Notes: generated by a model from the sequence alone, not told the origin. Numbered from the stretch's first letter, positions 1 through 11,140 are shown. The stretch is 64,000 nucleotides of DNA from Henricia sp. BOLD:AAB3569 (GCA_037783545.1 JBBELK010000837.1:62001-126000); one strand, 5' to 3'. Numbers and translations are program-made.

Positions 1-1563
1 CACTCCACAAAACTAGACATCATGCCAACGTTACGCATCACTGCATCGGATGTATTCCGCAAGCTGACTGACATTGATCCATCTAAAGCCACTGGACCGG
101 ACAATCTTTCAGGCTTTGTGCTTAAATCCTGTGCTCGTGTTCTCTGTGACCATTAGCATATCTGTTTAAGAGAGCAAGTACGGAGGGTTGTTTTCCATCT
201 TGTTGGAAAGTTGCTAATATCGTTCCAATACACAAATCTGGTAACAAACATAATGTCGCTAACTATAGGCCCATTTCTCTGCTTCCCCAGGTATCAAAGG
301 TCTATGAGAAAATCCTGTGTGAACAGATCATGTGTCACGTCCAACCCGCTATCGCCGAGCAGCAGCATGGTTTCATCCCCGGTAGAGATTGCTCCTCTAA
401 CCTGACCTCATTGTTGCAAGATGCTTACCATGCTGTTGAACTGAGAGAGCAGTTGGATGTTATTTACACTGACTTCTCAAAGGCCTTTGATCGAGTCAAT
501 CACGATTTTCTCTTGTATAAGCTTTCGTCCTATAATATTCATCCTGATATTCTGTCTTTGTTACGTAGTTATCTTACTTGTAGGAAACATCGAGTTATTG
601 TTGACGGCTATTGTTCTAGCTGGAATGCAGTACCCTCTGGTGTTCCCCAAGGCTCAGTACTAGGACCGACTTTGTTCACTTTGTTTGTAAATGACATACC
701 CCAGTGCCTTAATAATAAGTGTTTACTTTTCGCTGATGACTTGAAAGTTGTTAGTAAGGTTGGATGTCCCGCCGATGCAACTTCACTGCAAGAAGATTTG
801 AATAGGATTATGACTTGGTCTGAAATTTGGAAATTATCTCTTAATGCCAGTAAATGCTGTGTTTTGTCACTGTCACTTAAGAAGAAACCCATCAGTATAA
901 CTTACACTCTTGGTGACAATGTACTTAAGAGGGTAACAGTCCAAAAGGATCTCGGAATTTTTATTGATAGCAAGCTAACCTTTATTCCCCATGTTGACTC
1001 CGTAATTAAAAAGGCTAATCGTATGTGTGGTTTAATTTGGCGTAACTTCCGCTCACTGAAAAACGAACATGTCTTCCGTACTTTATATTGCTCACTAATT
1101 AGACCCCATCTAGAGTATTGTACAGTAGTGTTTAATTATATCTCTGCTTACCAGGCTCACAGGATTGAGAGAGTTCAGTGTCGCTTTCTCAACTTCATGC
1201 ATAGGAACTTATCTACCGGTAATGCTAATTATGTCAACATTGAATACCTTGATCTTTGTGACTTGTACAGACTCCCAACACAGAAGAGATGTCAATGATT
1301 GTTTGTTTTTGTATAAACATTTCCACAACTTTTTCTCTACCACAGATTCCAACCCATTTAGCTTGCATACTCCAGCAATACGGACAAGGCATGCACACAA
1401 ACACATCCTCCACGTCCCATGGAGTCGCATTGAGGTGACAAAGCGTGGCTTTATCTCAAGGATTTCGTCCACCTACAATGGGCTCCATGGGAAATGTGAT
1501 GTGTTTGGTGCACCTTCTCTTAACTCCTTTCGCAAACAGGTTAACCATGCTCTTTTTAGTTAA
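1..1563 (+). pseudogene. LINE reverse transcriptase, broken (unit A)
   Basis: Remains of the LINE pol gene. The longest open stretch is 330-1298 and includes the RT palm with TDFSKAFDRV, SGVPQGSVLGP and LLFADD, then the thumb-like region with RPHLEYC. One base is missing near 150 (GTGACCATTAG, where unit C has GTGATCCATTAG), so the N-terminal part ends early. Eight bases present in the other copies are missing near 1281, so the C-terminal part (about 1282-1563) is in another frame. The protein would act in target-primed reverse transcription, but this copy cannot make it in full. Confidence 0.85.
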
Positions 1564-1847
1564 ATCTACATGTACGTACAATTTTTGTGTAAAACATTTA
1601 TTCTATTTATTTTTATTTTTATTTATTTTCTTAATTCTTATTTTGTTCAGAATTTGTAGTTGTTGGTCATTCTTTTTGTTTAATTTGTGTATTTGTGTAT
1701 TGTTTATTTTGTTAATGCTTTAAATGCTTTATTTATGTATACAGAACTTTTACTTATAGTTATTTATGTTAATTGATCCCATTCCTGTAATTGGCGGTCC
1801 TTCCGCTGTTGGATGTGGTGAATAAATAAATAAATAAATAAATAAAT
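1..1847 (+). mobile_element. LINE 3' fragment, unit A copy (Jockey/CR1-like)
   Basis: Non-LTR retrotransposon fragment running from within the RT domain to a tail of six TAAA repeats (about 1822-1847). After the RT domain comes an AT-rich 3' UTR. Unlike the other two copies it keeps the coding end LNSFRKQVNHALFS followed by a stop at 1561-1563, and it keeps KLTDIDPSKATGPD, so in these places it looks ancestral. The clade is inferred from RT motifs (TDFSKAFDRV, SGVPQGSVLGP, FADD) and the microsatellite tail; I cannot assign it finer than the Jockey/CR1 group. Confidence 0.85.
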
Positions 1848-2325
1848 ATCCAGTGCAAAAATCAAATTCAACGAATGAAATGAGTGTATACTGTGTGCGA
1901 AACCTGCCTTGCATGCTGGAAATATGTTTTTACGTCCGTTTACAAGAAAAAGACGTGACCTGGTCCCCACCTGTCGTATTTCGCTCGCACCCAGCTCGTC
2001 CTTACAGGGCGCTGGGACGGGCTACATGTGACGCAAAGGTCACATACAGGCCCGCGGAGCATTGTGGGTTGCTTGCTGCCAGACGAATAATTAATAAATA
2101 GTATGCTAACGCTTATATATTCAGTGCAAAAATTTACGAATACAATTAGTGTACTGTGTGCGAGACCCACGTACGTTGTCTGCTGGAAAATTGTTTTTAC
2201 GTCTGTTTATAAGAAAAATACGTGACCTCGTGATATACGTGTCGTATAACATTTTGGCCAATGAGGGCGGAAACAGTTAGCCCGTCCCAGCCATCGATAT
2301 GTATACACTTGATGAAGTATGCAAT
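1848..2325. repeat. Post-LINE mosaic of short repeats, unit A
   Basis: This stretch holds two imperfect copies of a block of about 130 bp that starts with CAGTGCAAAAA and continues to TACGTGACC(T/C). The same pair sits at 9598-9725 and 9871-10000 in unit B. Between them lies CTCGTCCTTACAGGGCGCTG, whose inverted partner is near 3690. It looks like the remains of one or more inverted-repeat elements. I see no gene. Confidence 0.6.
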
Positions 2326-2490
2326 AGACTACTAAAGTGAAAACGTCACCCTTTGTGTGTTGCCATGGATTTTGGGTCTACACTAAAACCAGTGAACTGT
2401 TTCCCTGCGCTATACCAATAGACGTTTCAGATTACCAGCGAATGTTTAGACCCAATAACCATGGCAACTGACGTCACACTTTAGTAGTCT
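2326..2490. mobile_element. 165-bp inverted-repeat MITE, insertion private to unit A
   Basis: The ends are AGACTACTAAAGTG and its complement. The inverted symmetry continues inwards with gaps (GTTGCCATGG ... CCATGGCAAC), so most of the element can fold on itself. Units B and C have the uninterrupted string GCAATAGCAGTTGG at this place, which proves an insertion. The flanking duplication is short and ambiguous (AT, or ATAG with shifted ends), so the superfamily is open; a TA-type (mariner-like) element is possible. Confidence 0.85.
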
Positions 2491-2650
2491 ATAGCAGTTG
2501 GCTATACGAGAATTGAAGCCACGCCCCGGCCGCCATTGTACCCGACGAACAATGCTTGGCCTAGACTGCTCCCCGGTCCATGCGATCGCTTGCGTTCCAC
2601 TTAACACATGTAAACCATATTACAGTATGACCAGTCCAGGCAAGGCATTG

Positions 2651-3610
2651 GGTGAGGTCACAATTCTGTGTGTGTTACGTGTTAGTGTTAGTGTAACAGA
2701 TCTGTTAACAGATCTGTTAACACGGCGTAAATCTGGACCCCTAACTGAGCGTCCACGTTAACATCATGTTAACAGATCTGTTAACACGGTGTTAACATTA
2801 TGTTAGTTCTCTACGCTGTACACAGGGCGAAGTCACAATTCTGCGCTGTGTGTTAGTGTTACTGTAACAGATCTGTTAACTTAATCAGAATTGTGACCTC
2901 GGAACAAACGCCGTGTTAACTCGATGTTAACTTGGTGTTTAGGACGTGTTAGTGTTACATCTCATGTTAGTTCAACAGCTCATGTTACAGATCGTGTTAG
3001 TGTAACAGATCTGTTAACAGATCTGTTAACTTAATCTGAACAAAGTGGATGGTGTTAATTTTGATTAGTTTACAACGTTCATGATTCTCAATAAATTGAA
3101 GTCGGGTTTTTAGTACAACTTATATATGTGTCAGGTCTTGGATTGTACCCGCAATTGGGAATTTTTTTTGGCTCCGTGAAGATTTTAGAAATTTCAATCA
3201 CTTAGTGGTTAAGCTCGTGTAACACGGACCGGAGGTCACAATTCTGTGTGTGTTAGTATGTTGAAAGTCGTGCAGAACCCTACCGACTTGACATTTCCCA
3301 AGATGCCCAGTCAACAGATCTGTTACACTAACACTAACACGGTTTCCCGAGACTCCGATTTAACTCGATGTTAACTCGATGTTAACATGATGTTAACATG
3401 GGGTTAACAGATCTGTCACACTAACACTAACAGGCAACACGGGATTGCGCCCTCACTCGCCTCAATTTGCGGTTCTGTGCGCGACTTTTAACACGTCCTG
3501 TTAACACGGAGTTTGTTCTGAGGTCACAATTCTGATTAAGTTAACAGATCTGTTAACAGATCTGTAACACTAACACTAACACGTAACACACACAGAATTG
3601 TGACCTCACC
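2651..3610. mobile_element. 960-bp palindrome-rich TIR element, private to unit A
   Basis: Perfect terminal inverted repeats of about 41 bp start GGTGAGGTCACAATTCTGTG. Flanks show CATTG on both sides (2646-2650 and 3611-3615), while units B and C have a single CATTG, so the empty site is visible. The interior has no coding capacity and is dominated by the palindrome TTAACAGATCTGTTAAC and the word GTGTTAGTGTTAG in both orientations. A truncated second copy lies at 59782-60200. The target duplication is 5 bp (CATTG), or 3 bp (ATT) if the TIR starts GGGTGAGG. I cannot assign a superfamily. Confidence 0.9.
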
Positions 3611-4190
3611 CATTGTATTCGGTGGGGTACAATGGCGGACGGTGGCTTCAATTTTAGACGTCGTTGCTTCATCCAGTGTATATATATCGATGGTCCCAGC
3701 GCCCTGTAAGGGCGAGCTGCAGGGTACCAGCGAACTGTCGTATAATATTTGGCCAATGAGGGCGCAAACAGATTAGCCCATTCCAGCGCAATGTAAGGGC
3801 GGTGGGTACGAGCGAACCTGCCATTTTGAGAATCAGTCGCTTTGACCAATCAATAAGCAGGAAAACATCCACCAATCTGGCGCCAGAGTCGTTTCGATGT
3901 TAATATCGGAGATGCCTTACAAAAGTCAGTGCACTTACCCAGGGAAACATTCAATCGTTTCATGTGCTAATTTCGAAAGAATATGACGCAGTCTTTCTAT
4001 GTCGTGTAAAATTAAGTTGTTGCGCCATTGACAACTTAAAATTTAGGCTATTTTTGAAATATGTATATTTTGTTGTTTTCCACACAAATTCACAGCCGTT
4101 TTACACCAACAAATAATGCTAAATTGTCTTCATATAACCATCGACAGCAATGTGTAGTTGTCATTTTATCTAAAATCTACTACTGTAACA
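3611..4190. repeat. Unit A mosaic flank, no gene seen
   Basis: This stretch is collinear with 10240-10805 in unit B and 16866-17430 in unit C. It holds CAGCGCCCTGTAAGGGCGAG, the inverted partner of a motif near 1996, and a second copy of the word GGCCAATGAGGGCG that also occurs near 2260. Open frames across it are short and come from these repeats. Confidence 0.55.
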
Positions 4191-4191
4191 C

Positions 4192-4525
4192 TGTAAACAG
4201 CTTTACCCAACCCTTGGGTGATATTGTGTATGTACAATTGTTGGTTAAACTCTATCAACCAATGTTTGGGTAGATGTGCATATCCAATAGGCCTATTGCT
4301 GGTTAAATAAATTTAATTATCCAAGGTTCGAAGATTGCATAGTCAACGGTTGGTTAAATTAATTCATCCAAGGTTTAGGTGAATGTTTATGGCCAATTGT
4401 TGGTTAAATTAAATCACCCAATGTTTGGGTAAATGTGCATGGCCTATATAATTGTTGGTTAAATTCAACCATCTAAGGTTTGGGTAAGATTGCATAGCCA
4501 ATTGTTGGTAACCATTTTACCAACT
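4192..4525. repeat. TTGGTTAAA-rich imperfect tandem array, unit A
   Basis: Four to five diverged repeats of about 60-70 bp share a core of TTGGTTAAAT..., then AACCATCCAAGG or CACCCAATGTTTGGGT, then a TGCATGGCC-like spacer. Related words recur in the TIR regions of the element at 41522-44115 and near 26330-26540, so this is probably the remnant of such a terminus. The spacing is too irregular for CRISPR, and the context is eukaryotic. Confidence 0.7.
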
Positions 4526-5399
4526 GTTGTTCTCCCCTTCCCCAACTTGCCCCAATATGAAAAGCTAAACGTGGGGCATCTGCTGACCAATGATTGACGT
4601 TTTCACATCGTAATAAATGACACTTTTTTCATACATTAAATTTCTGTGTTTAATTTGTGGTAACCCTTATTCAATATTTATCCACACTAATCTGATTCAG
4701 TGGAACAGCAATGTGCTTGGCAAAGACCACTGTCCTCATCATGATTTGAGAAGACAGGCAAGGCCTTTAATCCTTTACAACCCCTCAAAGGGACACACCG
4801 GCTTACTGTTTACATAATGTAGCAATCTAGCATAATTTTTCGATGGTCGTTGTGAAAACAAATTATCAAAATGTCACGTAATTAACTAGAAATGTTTAAA
4901 ATTAACAAAAGAGACGAGTGTTGGGCTATACGCTTTACCAGCCGTCGCGATGTATTATGTATCATGTGTTTGTAAATAAATGTGGCGTTCGATATGGGTT
5001 GACACGTGTTTAACCTCGATTCCTTGTTTTCCCTGACTCATCACACCTTACATGATCTCTGAGCTGAGGTCAGCGCTGACTCGAGGAAGCAACTCGAACG
5101 CAACGTTTTGGTGTCTTTAGCGCCTCAATAAGCCTATGCTTTTTTTTCTTTGGATATTATTTATCGCCGCGAACGCGAAGCGAAGACACGAAAATCTGAG
5201 ATATTCTCTCGTCCATATCAACACCAATGCAGAAACCCTCCTTATGAAAGCTGTTGGCAGATTTGTGTACAAATTGGAAAATACGGTATGTACATAGTGT
5301 TCGTAGGACATTATTTTCCAACAAGAGAAACCAACCGCGAATGACAAAAGCAACTCGCACCTCGCGCTGGTTTCTACGGCTGGAAATACAACTAACTCA

Positions 5400-5456
5400 C
5401 AAGACCACGTGACCTTTCGGAACCAGAATCTGGTTCCGAAAAGTCACGTGACCTTG
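5400..5456. repeat. Near-perfect 57-bp palindrome, unit A
   Basis: Arms of about 28 bp run from CAAG[A]CCACGTGACC through TTCGGAACCAGA to its complement. Each arm contains a CACGTG core. The palindrome is kept in all three units (12016-12072 and 18644-18700). It could be a tiny foldback element or a strong cruciform; no function can be read from it. Confidence 0.85.
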
Positions 5457-5740
5457 AATTTTGGAAACGTTCTCAAAAACGGCCAAATTCGACGGCGTCT
5501 TTTCAGGATATATCTAATTTACCCTGGAAAGCGCTTCAGAATAATGAATGGGTCTATTTCGAGCCCAGAATAGCCCAACAAAGCCGGTGTGTCCCTTTAA
5601 GGAATATAAAGCATGCTCTGACAGAACAACAAGGACAGATACAATACAGTGTTTATGATTTGTGTGCGAACTTTGAGAAACTTTAAGAAACGCCTGTAGC
5701 CAATCAAGTAGGTGGATTTTTGCGCATGCTTACTTAGCGT

Positions 5741-5853
5741 TACTTTTTAACACCAGTAAAATTGACACCAAGATATGAAATAAGATTTAAATAATTTGGT
5801 GTTACTTTAACACCAAAAGATCACTTCAGGTTTTACACCAAGTTTGTATTAGT
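5741..5853. repeat. TTAACACCA motif cluster, unit A
   Basis: This short AT-rich stretch repeats TTTAACACCA and its complement four to five times, with the palindrome TTGGTGTTACTTTAACACCAA near its middle. Equivalent stretches lie at about 12357-12465 (unit B) and 18985-19090 (unit C). It is probably a MITE remnant. Confidence 0.55.
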
Positions 5854-6459
5854 CTTGGCCCAAAACTATTCTAGTCAATATTGGTTTGTGTACGCGTTGG
5901 CCATTCCCGGTAGTGCGCCCTCTTGCAGCAGTAACAGACCAGCCCTACGTTTGTATCAGCCTTTTAATACCGGAGTTGTTGCAGTGCAGGTGGAAAGAAA
6001 AACAAGAGTTACGTATACTGTATTCCTGACTAACAAGATGGAAATGACCTATATAGTGCTAGCTACCAAAGAAGGAACATGCTCCAAAAAGTGTAAATCA
6101 AGCATTTCTGCAGCACGTTGGTTAACGTTTATCCATTTGCGGAAAACTTGTTTGTGCTGCTATGTTATATAATAGTTTTGCCAATGTTAGCAAAATCAGG
6201 AAATGCATTTGGAACAACTCCCTCACGAGAAGTGTGGAAAGAACACTTACATAAACATGCTCGTAAGCAATTATTTCAACTGAGCCTTCTGGTCAAATTC
6301 AGTACGATATTATTGCTGTGTATTATTTGCAAGGACACTGACAATTAAAGCAAAAGGCCCATTTCATTCACCTTAACATAAATACAAAAACCTTTTATAA
6401 ACTTTGATAAACTTTGCATGAAGCCCGCCCTCTACAGTCTGAATACGCTCAGTATCAGG

Positions 6460-6807
6460 TAGACTGGTTCCCGTCCACATATTCCACACAGGAGAATATA
6501 AGGACAGGTAAAGGGCGCTTCATCTTGATCTGTAATTGGTCGTCTTTGCGCGTGCGCAATGTGTTTTTATATTTAAAAATTGGCCAAGCCCTTCGCTTTA
6601 GGCAATGTACTTTATTTACATAATTGGATATGTTCGACACGCACGGCCAAGTTACAAATGTCAATGCAAAATCTGCGCACTTACTAAAAAAATAAAAATA
6701 ATAATAACCACGTGACGGGCAGAATTCTGCCCGTCATGGCTGCCCTTTACCGATCCCTATATTTTCGCAATAAGCGAACCAATCTATAGGGATCGGGAAC
6801 CAATCTA
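6460..6807. mobile_element. TAGACTGG-family MITE, 348 bp, 9-bp TSD (unit B)
   Basis: The ends are TAGACTGGTTCCCGTCC and the complement of TAGATTGGTTCCCGATCC. The flanks carry a perfect 9-bp duplication AGTATCAGG (6451-6459 and 6808-6816). An internal palindrome ACGGGCAGAATTCTGCCCGT lies near 6716. There is no coding capacity. It is present at the same place in unit C, so it was there before the array grew. Other copies are at 21120-21474 and 22324-22690. Confidence 0.9.
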
Positions 6808-6816
6808 AGTATCAGG

Positions 6817-7324
6817 CTGAAGTCTTGACTCATGCATATGTATGTTCACCTTCGTAGTACTTTTAGTCTTGATATTTAATTTGTTTACATTAAATAATTT
6901 ATTTAACAAAATGTGTAACGTATAAATCGTACTTGTGCTTGAAAATATTTTTCTTGATCAGCTAAGCAACACAAAATGAAGAAAAATTAATTATATGTAC
7001 GCGTTTATGTAGATAACACACGCACGCGGATATCAAACATGGCGCCCACGACTGCGCGACGTTGTCATGGTTGTTGCGTTAGCCTACGTGCTTAAAAATG
7101 TTGATATTTTCTCACCCACAAAAAAAATGACACTTATAAATCTTACATTTATAAAAAAGTTTATAGACAAAATAAATTATTTATTTCAATAAAAGTGATA
7201 AACTGAACTGAAAATGTGTACGTTATGTTTATCAATAAGATAAATTCTTATTCAAATGATTGAGGGCGCTAGTCATGTAAATCGAAATCGCATTATGGAC
7301 GAAACCGGGCCGTTGATACTGGAA
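6817..7324. other. AT-rich unit B spacer, nothing recognised
   Basis: This stretch between the MITE and the repeat that precedes the LINE is AT-rich with short poly-A/T runs. I see no open frame of note, no RNA gene and no clear repeat structure. Unit C has the same sequence at 13434-13940. Confidence 0.5.
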
Positions 7325-7510
7325 AATTAGTTTACAAATAATCGGTGGATTTTCGACGATATCCTCGGAAATATGCGGCCTAGAAGCGCGGGAGTTTCAG
7401 TTTCGTAATCAGAAAAATATAACGGATGTTACGATATAAAAATCTCATGACCCATAAGGTAAGTCCCGGGGAGTTATGGGTAAAAAAAGTGATCTGGTCA
7501 CACTCCTTAA
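7325..7510. repeat. Piece of a TTAA-ended MITE family, unit B
   Basis: This matches, in reverse orientation, the complete element at 61811-62084 (shared words include GCGGCCTAGAAGCGCGGGAG-like and TTATGGG). Its right end reads CACTCCTTAA here and CACTCCTTTAA in unit C, resembling the family terminus GCTCCTTTAA. LINE sequence starts directly after this TTAA. Other pieces are at 13941-14128, 24849-24966, 45010-45299 and 50705-51045. Confidence 0.65.
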
Positions 7511-9334
7511 ATGCTTACATATCGTTCGGGAAAAATACGCGAAGTATTTAACATCCGTAGCAGGGGACATCGGTAAAAATCCAAAGCGCTTTTGGAGTTT
7601 TATAAAGTCTCGTCGTAATCAACACTCCTTGCCGTCACTTCTTCGAAATGAGAACTCTAGACTTGAAGCAGCAGACTCCGCTGCTAAGGCATCTCTCTTG
7701 ATGGACAGTTTCCAGTCCGTTTATCTGCCACCCTCTCCTCAACTAGATGCTACAATGCCCACTCTCCACTCCACAAAACTAGACATCATGCCAACGTTAC
7801 GCATCACTGCATCGGATGTATTCCGCAAGCTGACTGATCCATCTAAAGCCACTGGACCGGACAATCTTTCAGGCTTTGTGCTTAAATCCTGTGCTCGTGT
7901 TCTCTGTGACCATTAGCATATCTGTTTAAGAGAGCAAGTACGGAGGGTTGTTTTCCATCTTGTTGGAAAGTTGCTAATATCGTTCCAATACACAAATCTG
8001 GTAACAAACATAATGTCGCTAACTATAGGCCCATTTCTCTGCTTCCCCAGGTATCAAAGGTCTTTGAGAAAATCCTGTGTGAACAGATCATGTGTCACGT
8101 CCAACCCGCTATCGCCGAGCAGCAGCATGGTTTCATCCCCGGTAGAGATTGCTCCTCTAACCTGACCTCATTGTTGCAAGATGCTTACCATGCTGTTGAA
8201 CGGAGAGAGCAGTTGGATGTTATTTACACTGACTTCTCAAGGGCCTTTGATCGAGTCAATCACGATTTTCTCTTGTATAAGCTTTCGTCCTATAATATTC
8301 ATCCTGATATTCTGTCTTTGTTACGTAGTTATCTTACTTGTAGGAAACATTGAGTTATTGTTGACGGCTATTGTTCTAGCTGGAATGCAGTACCCTCTGG
8401 TTTTCCCCAAGGCTCAGTACTAGGACCGACTTTGTTCACTTTGTTTGTAAATGACATACCCCAGTGCCTTAATAATAAGTGTTTACTTTTCGCTGATGAC
8501 TTGAAAGTTTTTAGTAAGGTTGGATGTCCCGCCGATGCAACTTCACTGCAAGAAGATTTGAATAGGATTATGACTTGGTCTGAAATTTGGAAATTATCTC
8601 TTAATGCCAGTAAATGCTGTGTTTTGTCACTGTCACTTAAGAAGAAACCCATCAGTATAACTTACACTCTTGGTGACAATGTACTTAAGAGGGTAACAGT
8701 CCAAAAGGATCTCGGAATTGTTATTGATAGCAAGCTAACCTTTATTCCCCATGTTGACTCCGTAATTAAAAAGGCTAATCGTATGTGTGGTTTAATTTGG
8801 CGTAACTTCCGCTCACTGAAAAACGAACATGTCCTCCGTACTTTATATTGCTCACTAATTAGACCCCATCTAGAGTATTGTACAGTAGTGTTTAATTATA
8901 TCTCTGCTTACCAGGCTCACAGGATTGAGAGAGTTCAGTGTCGCTTTCTCAACTTCATGCATAGGAACTTATCTACCGGTAATGCTAATTATGTCAACAT
9001 TGAATACCTTGATCTTTGTGACTTGTACAGACTCCCAACACTAAAACACAGAAGAGATGTCAATGATTGTTTGTTTTTGTATAAACATTTCCACAACTTT
9101 TTCTCTACCACAGATTCCAACCCATTTAGCTTGCATACTCCAGCAATACGGACAAGGCATGCACACAAACACATCCTCCACGTCCCATGGAGTCGCATTG
9201 AGGTGACAAAGCGTGGCTTTATCTCAAGGATTTCGTCCACCTACAATGGGCTCCATGGGAAATGTGATGTGTTTGGTGCACCTTCTCTTAACAGGTTAAC
9301 CATGCTCTTTTTAGTTAAATCTACATGTACGTAA
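7511..9334 (+). pseudogene. LINE reverse transcriptase, broken (unit B)
   Basis: The RT reading frame is split. One part (to 7918) ends in VLCDH and a stop after the one-base loss shared with unit A. A middle part is open over 8090-8353 and ends at a TGA that replaces the CGA codon of the other copies (near 8351). The last part, over 8432-9334, carries FADDLKVF and RPHLEYC and ends in an altered C-terminus (LNRLTMLFLVKSTCT) caused by the 13-base loss. One residue of the SGVPQGS motif is also changed (GTT to TTT, near 8402). Confidence 0.85.
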
Positions 9335-9596
9335 AATTTTTGTGTAAAACATTTATTCTATTTATTTTAATTTTAATTTATTTTCTTAATTCTTATTTTG
9401 TTCAGAGTTGTTAGTTGTTGGTCATTCTTTTTGTTTAATTTGTTTAATTTGTGTATTTTTTATTTTTGTAATGCTTTAAATGCTTTATTTATGTATACAG
9501 AACTTTTACTTATAGTTATTTATGTTAATTGATCCCATTCCTGTAATTGGCGGTCCTTCCGCTGTTGGATGTGGTGAATAAATAAATAAATAAATA
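7511..9596 (+). mobile_element. LINE 3' fragment, unit B copy
   Basis: About 2.1 kb of LINE with no endonuclease domain. It starts in the linker between endonuclease and RT (VREKYAKYLTSVAGD, NPKRFWSFIKSR) and ends with four TAAA repeats. It shares a one-base loss (near 7909) with unit A but shares with unit C the loss of 6 bases near 7835 and of 13 bases near 9292. That mixed pattern points to exchange between units. Confidence 0.88.
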
Positions 9597-10807
9597 TCCA
9601 GTGCAAAAACCAAATTCAACGAATGAAATGAGTGTATACTGTGTGCGAAACCTGCCTTGCATGCTGGAAATATGTTTTTACGTCCGTTTACAAGAAAAAA
9701 GACGTGACCTGGTCCCCACCTGTCGTATTTCGCTCGCACCCAGCTCGTCCTTACAGGGCGCTGGGACGGGCTACATGTGACGCAAAGGTCACATACAGGC
9801 CCGCGGAGCATTGTGGGTTGCTTGCTGCCAGACGAATAATTAATAAATAGTATGCTAACGCTTATATATTCAGTGCAAAAATCAAATTTACGAATACAAT
9901 TAGTGTACTGTGTGCGAGACCCACGTACGTTGTCTGCTGGAAAATTGTTTTTACGTCTGTTTATAAGAAAAATACGTGACCTCGTGATATCACGTGTCGT
10001 ATAACATTTTGGCCAATGAGGGCGGAAACAGTTAGCCCGTCCGGCAGCCATCGATATGTATACACTTGATGAAGTATGCAATAGCAGTTGGCTATACGAG
10101 AATTGAAGCCACGCCCCGGCCGCCATTGTACCCGACGAACAATGCTTGGCCTAGACTGCTCCCCGGTCCATGCGATCGCTTGCGTTCCACTTAACACATG
10201 TAAACCATATTACAGTATGACCAGTCTAGGCAAGGCATTGTATTCGGTGGGGTACAATGGCTTCAATTTTAGACGTCGTTGCTTCATCCAGTGTATATAT
10301 ATCGATGGTCCCAGCGCCCTGTAAGGGCGAGCTGCAGGGTACCAGCGAACTGTCGTATAAGATTTGGCCAATGAGGGCGCAAACAGATTAGCCCATCCCA
10401 GCGCAATGTAAGGGCGGTGGGTACGAGCGAACCTGCCATTTTGAGAATCAGTCGCTTTGACCAATCAATAAGCAGGAAAACATCCACCAATCTGGCGCCA
10501 GAGTCGTTTCGATGTTAATATCGGAGATGCCTTACAAAAGTCAGTGCACTTACCCAGGGAAACATTCAATCGTTTCATGTGCTAATTTCGAAAGAATATG
10601 ACGCAGTCTTTCTATGTCGTGTAAAATAAAGTTGTTGCGCCATTGACAACTTAAAATTTAGGCTATTTTTGAAATATGTATATTTTGTTGTTTTCCACAC
10701 AAATTCACAGCCGTTTTACACCAACAAAAAATTCTAAATTGTCTTCATATAACCATCGACAGCAATGTGTAGTTGTCATTTTATCTAAAATATACTACTG
10801 TAACACT
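9597..10807. repeat. Post-LINE mosaic of short repeats, unit B
   Basis: Two direct copies of a block of about 130 bp (9598-9725 and 9871-10000). One inverted pair built on CTTACAGGGCGCTGGGAC (near 9750 and 10308). A repeated word GGCCAATGAGGGCG (near 10012 and 10367). A minus-strand open frame of about 200 codons crosses these repeats (10126 to 9506), but it has no recognisable domain and I do not count it as a gene. Confidence 0.6.
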
Positions 10808-11140
10808 GTAAACAGCTTTACCCAACCCTTGGGTGATATTGTGTATGTACAATTGTTGGTTAAACTCTATCAACCAATCTTTGGGTAGATGTGCATATCC
10901 AATAGGCCTATTGCTGGTTAAATAAATTTAATTATCCAAGGTTCGAAGATTGCATAGTCAACGGTTGGTTAAATTAATTCATCCAAGGTTTAGGTGAATG
11001 TTTATGGCCAATTGTTGGTTAAATTAAATCACCCAATGTTTGGGTAAATGTGCATGGCCTATATAATTGTTGGTTAAATTCAACCATCTAAGGTTTGGGT
11101 AAGATTGCATAGCCAATTGTTGGTAACCATTTTACCAACT
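10808..11140. repeat. TTGGTTAAA-rich imperfect tandem array, unit B
   Basis: Same array as at 4192-4525, with a few private base changes such as CAACCAATCTTTGGGT. It includes one of the palindromes TAGGCCTA that are frequent in this window. Confidence 0.7.

Larger units (their letters stand above)
1..6396. repeat. Tandem array unit A (left end outside window)
   Basis: This is the first visible copy of a large head-to-tail repeat. Window base 1 lies inside the LINE part of the unit and corresponds to about 7767 in unit B and 14384 in unit C. The copy ends at 6396, where the shared string ending CCTTTT is joined to the start of the next unit. Without its two private insertions (2326-2490 and 2651-3610) it is collinear with units B and C at very high identity. 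The left part of the unit, upstream of the LINE, would lie outside the window. Confidence 0.93.

Noticed and set aside
4192-4525. Possible CRISPR-like repeat-spacer pattern
   Set aside because: Repeat units are imperfect, spacing varies, and the surrounding DNA is animal-type with spliced genes and LINEs.
9506-10126. Minus-strand open frame of about 206 codons, with a counterpart in unit C (16138-16752)
   Set aside because: It runs across LINE 3' end, short direct repeats and inverted repeats, has no recognisable domain, and the unit A version is broken. Its persistence is explained by the identity of the units.
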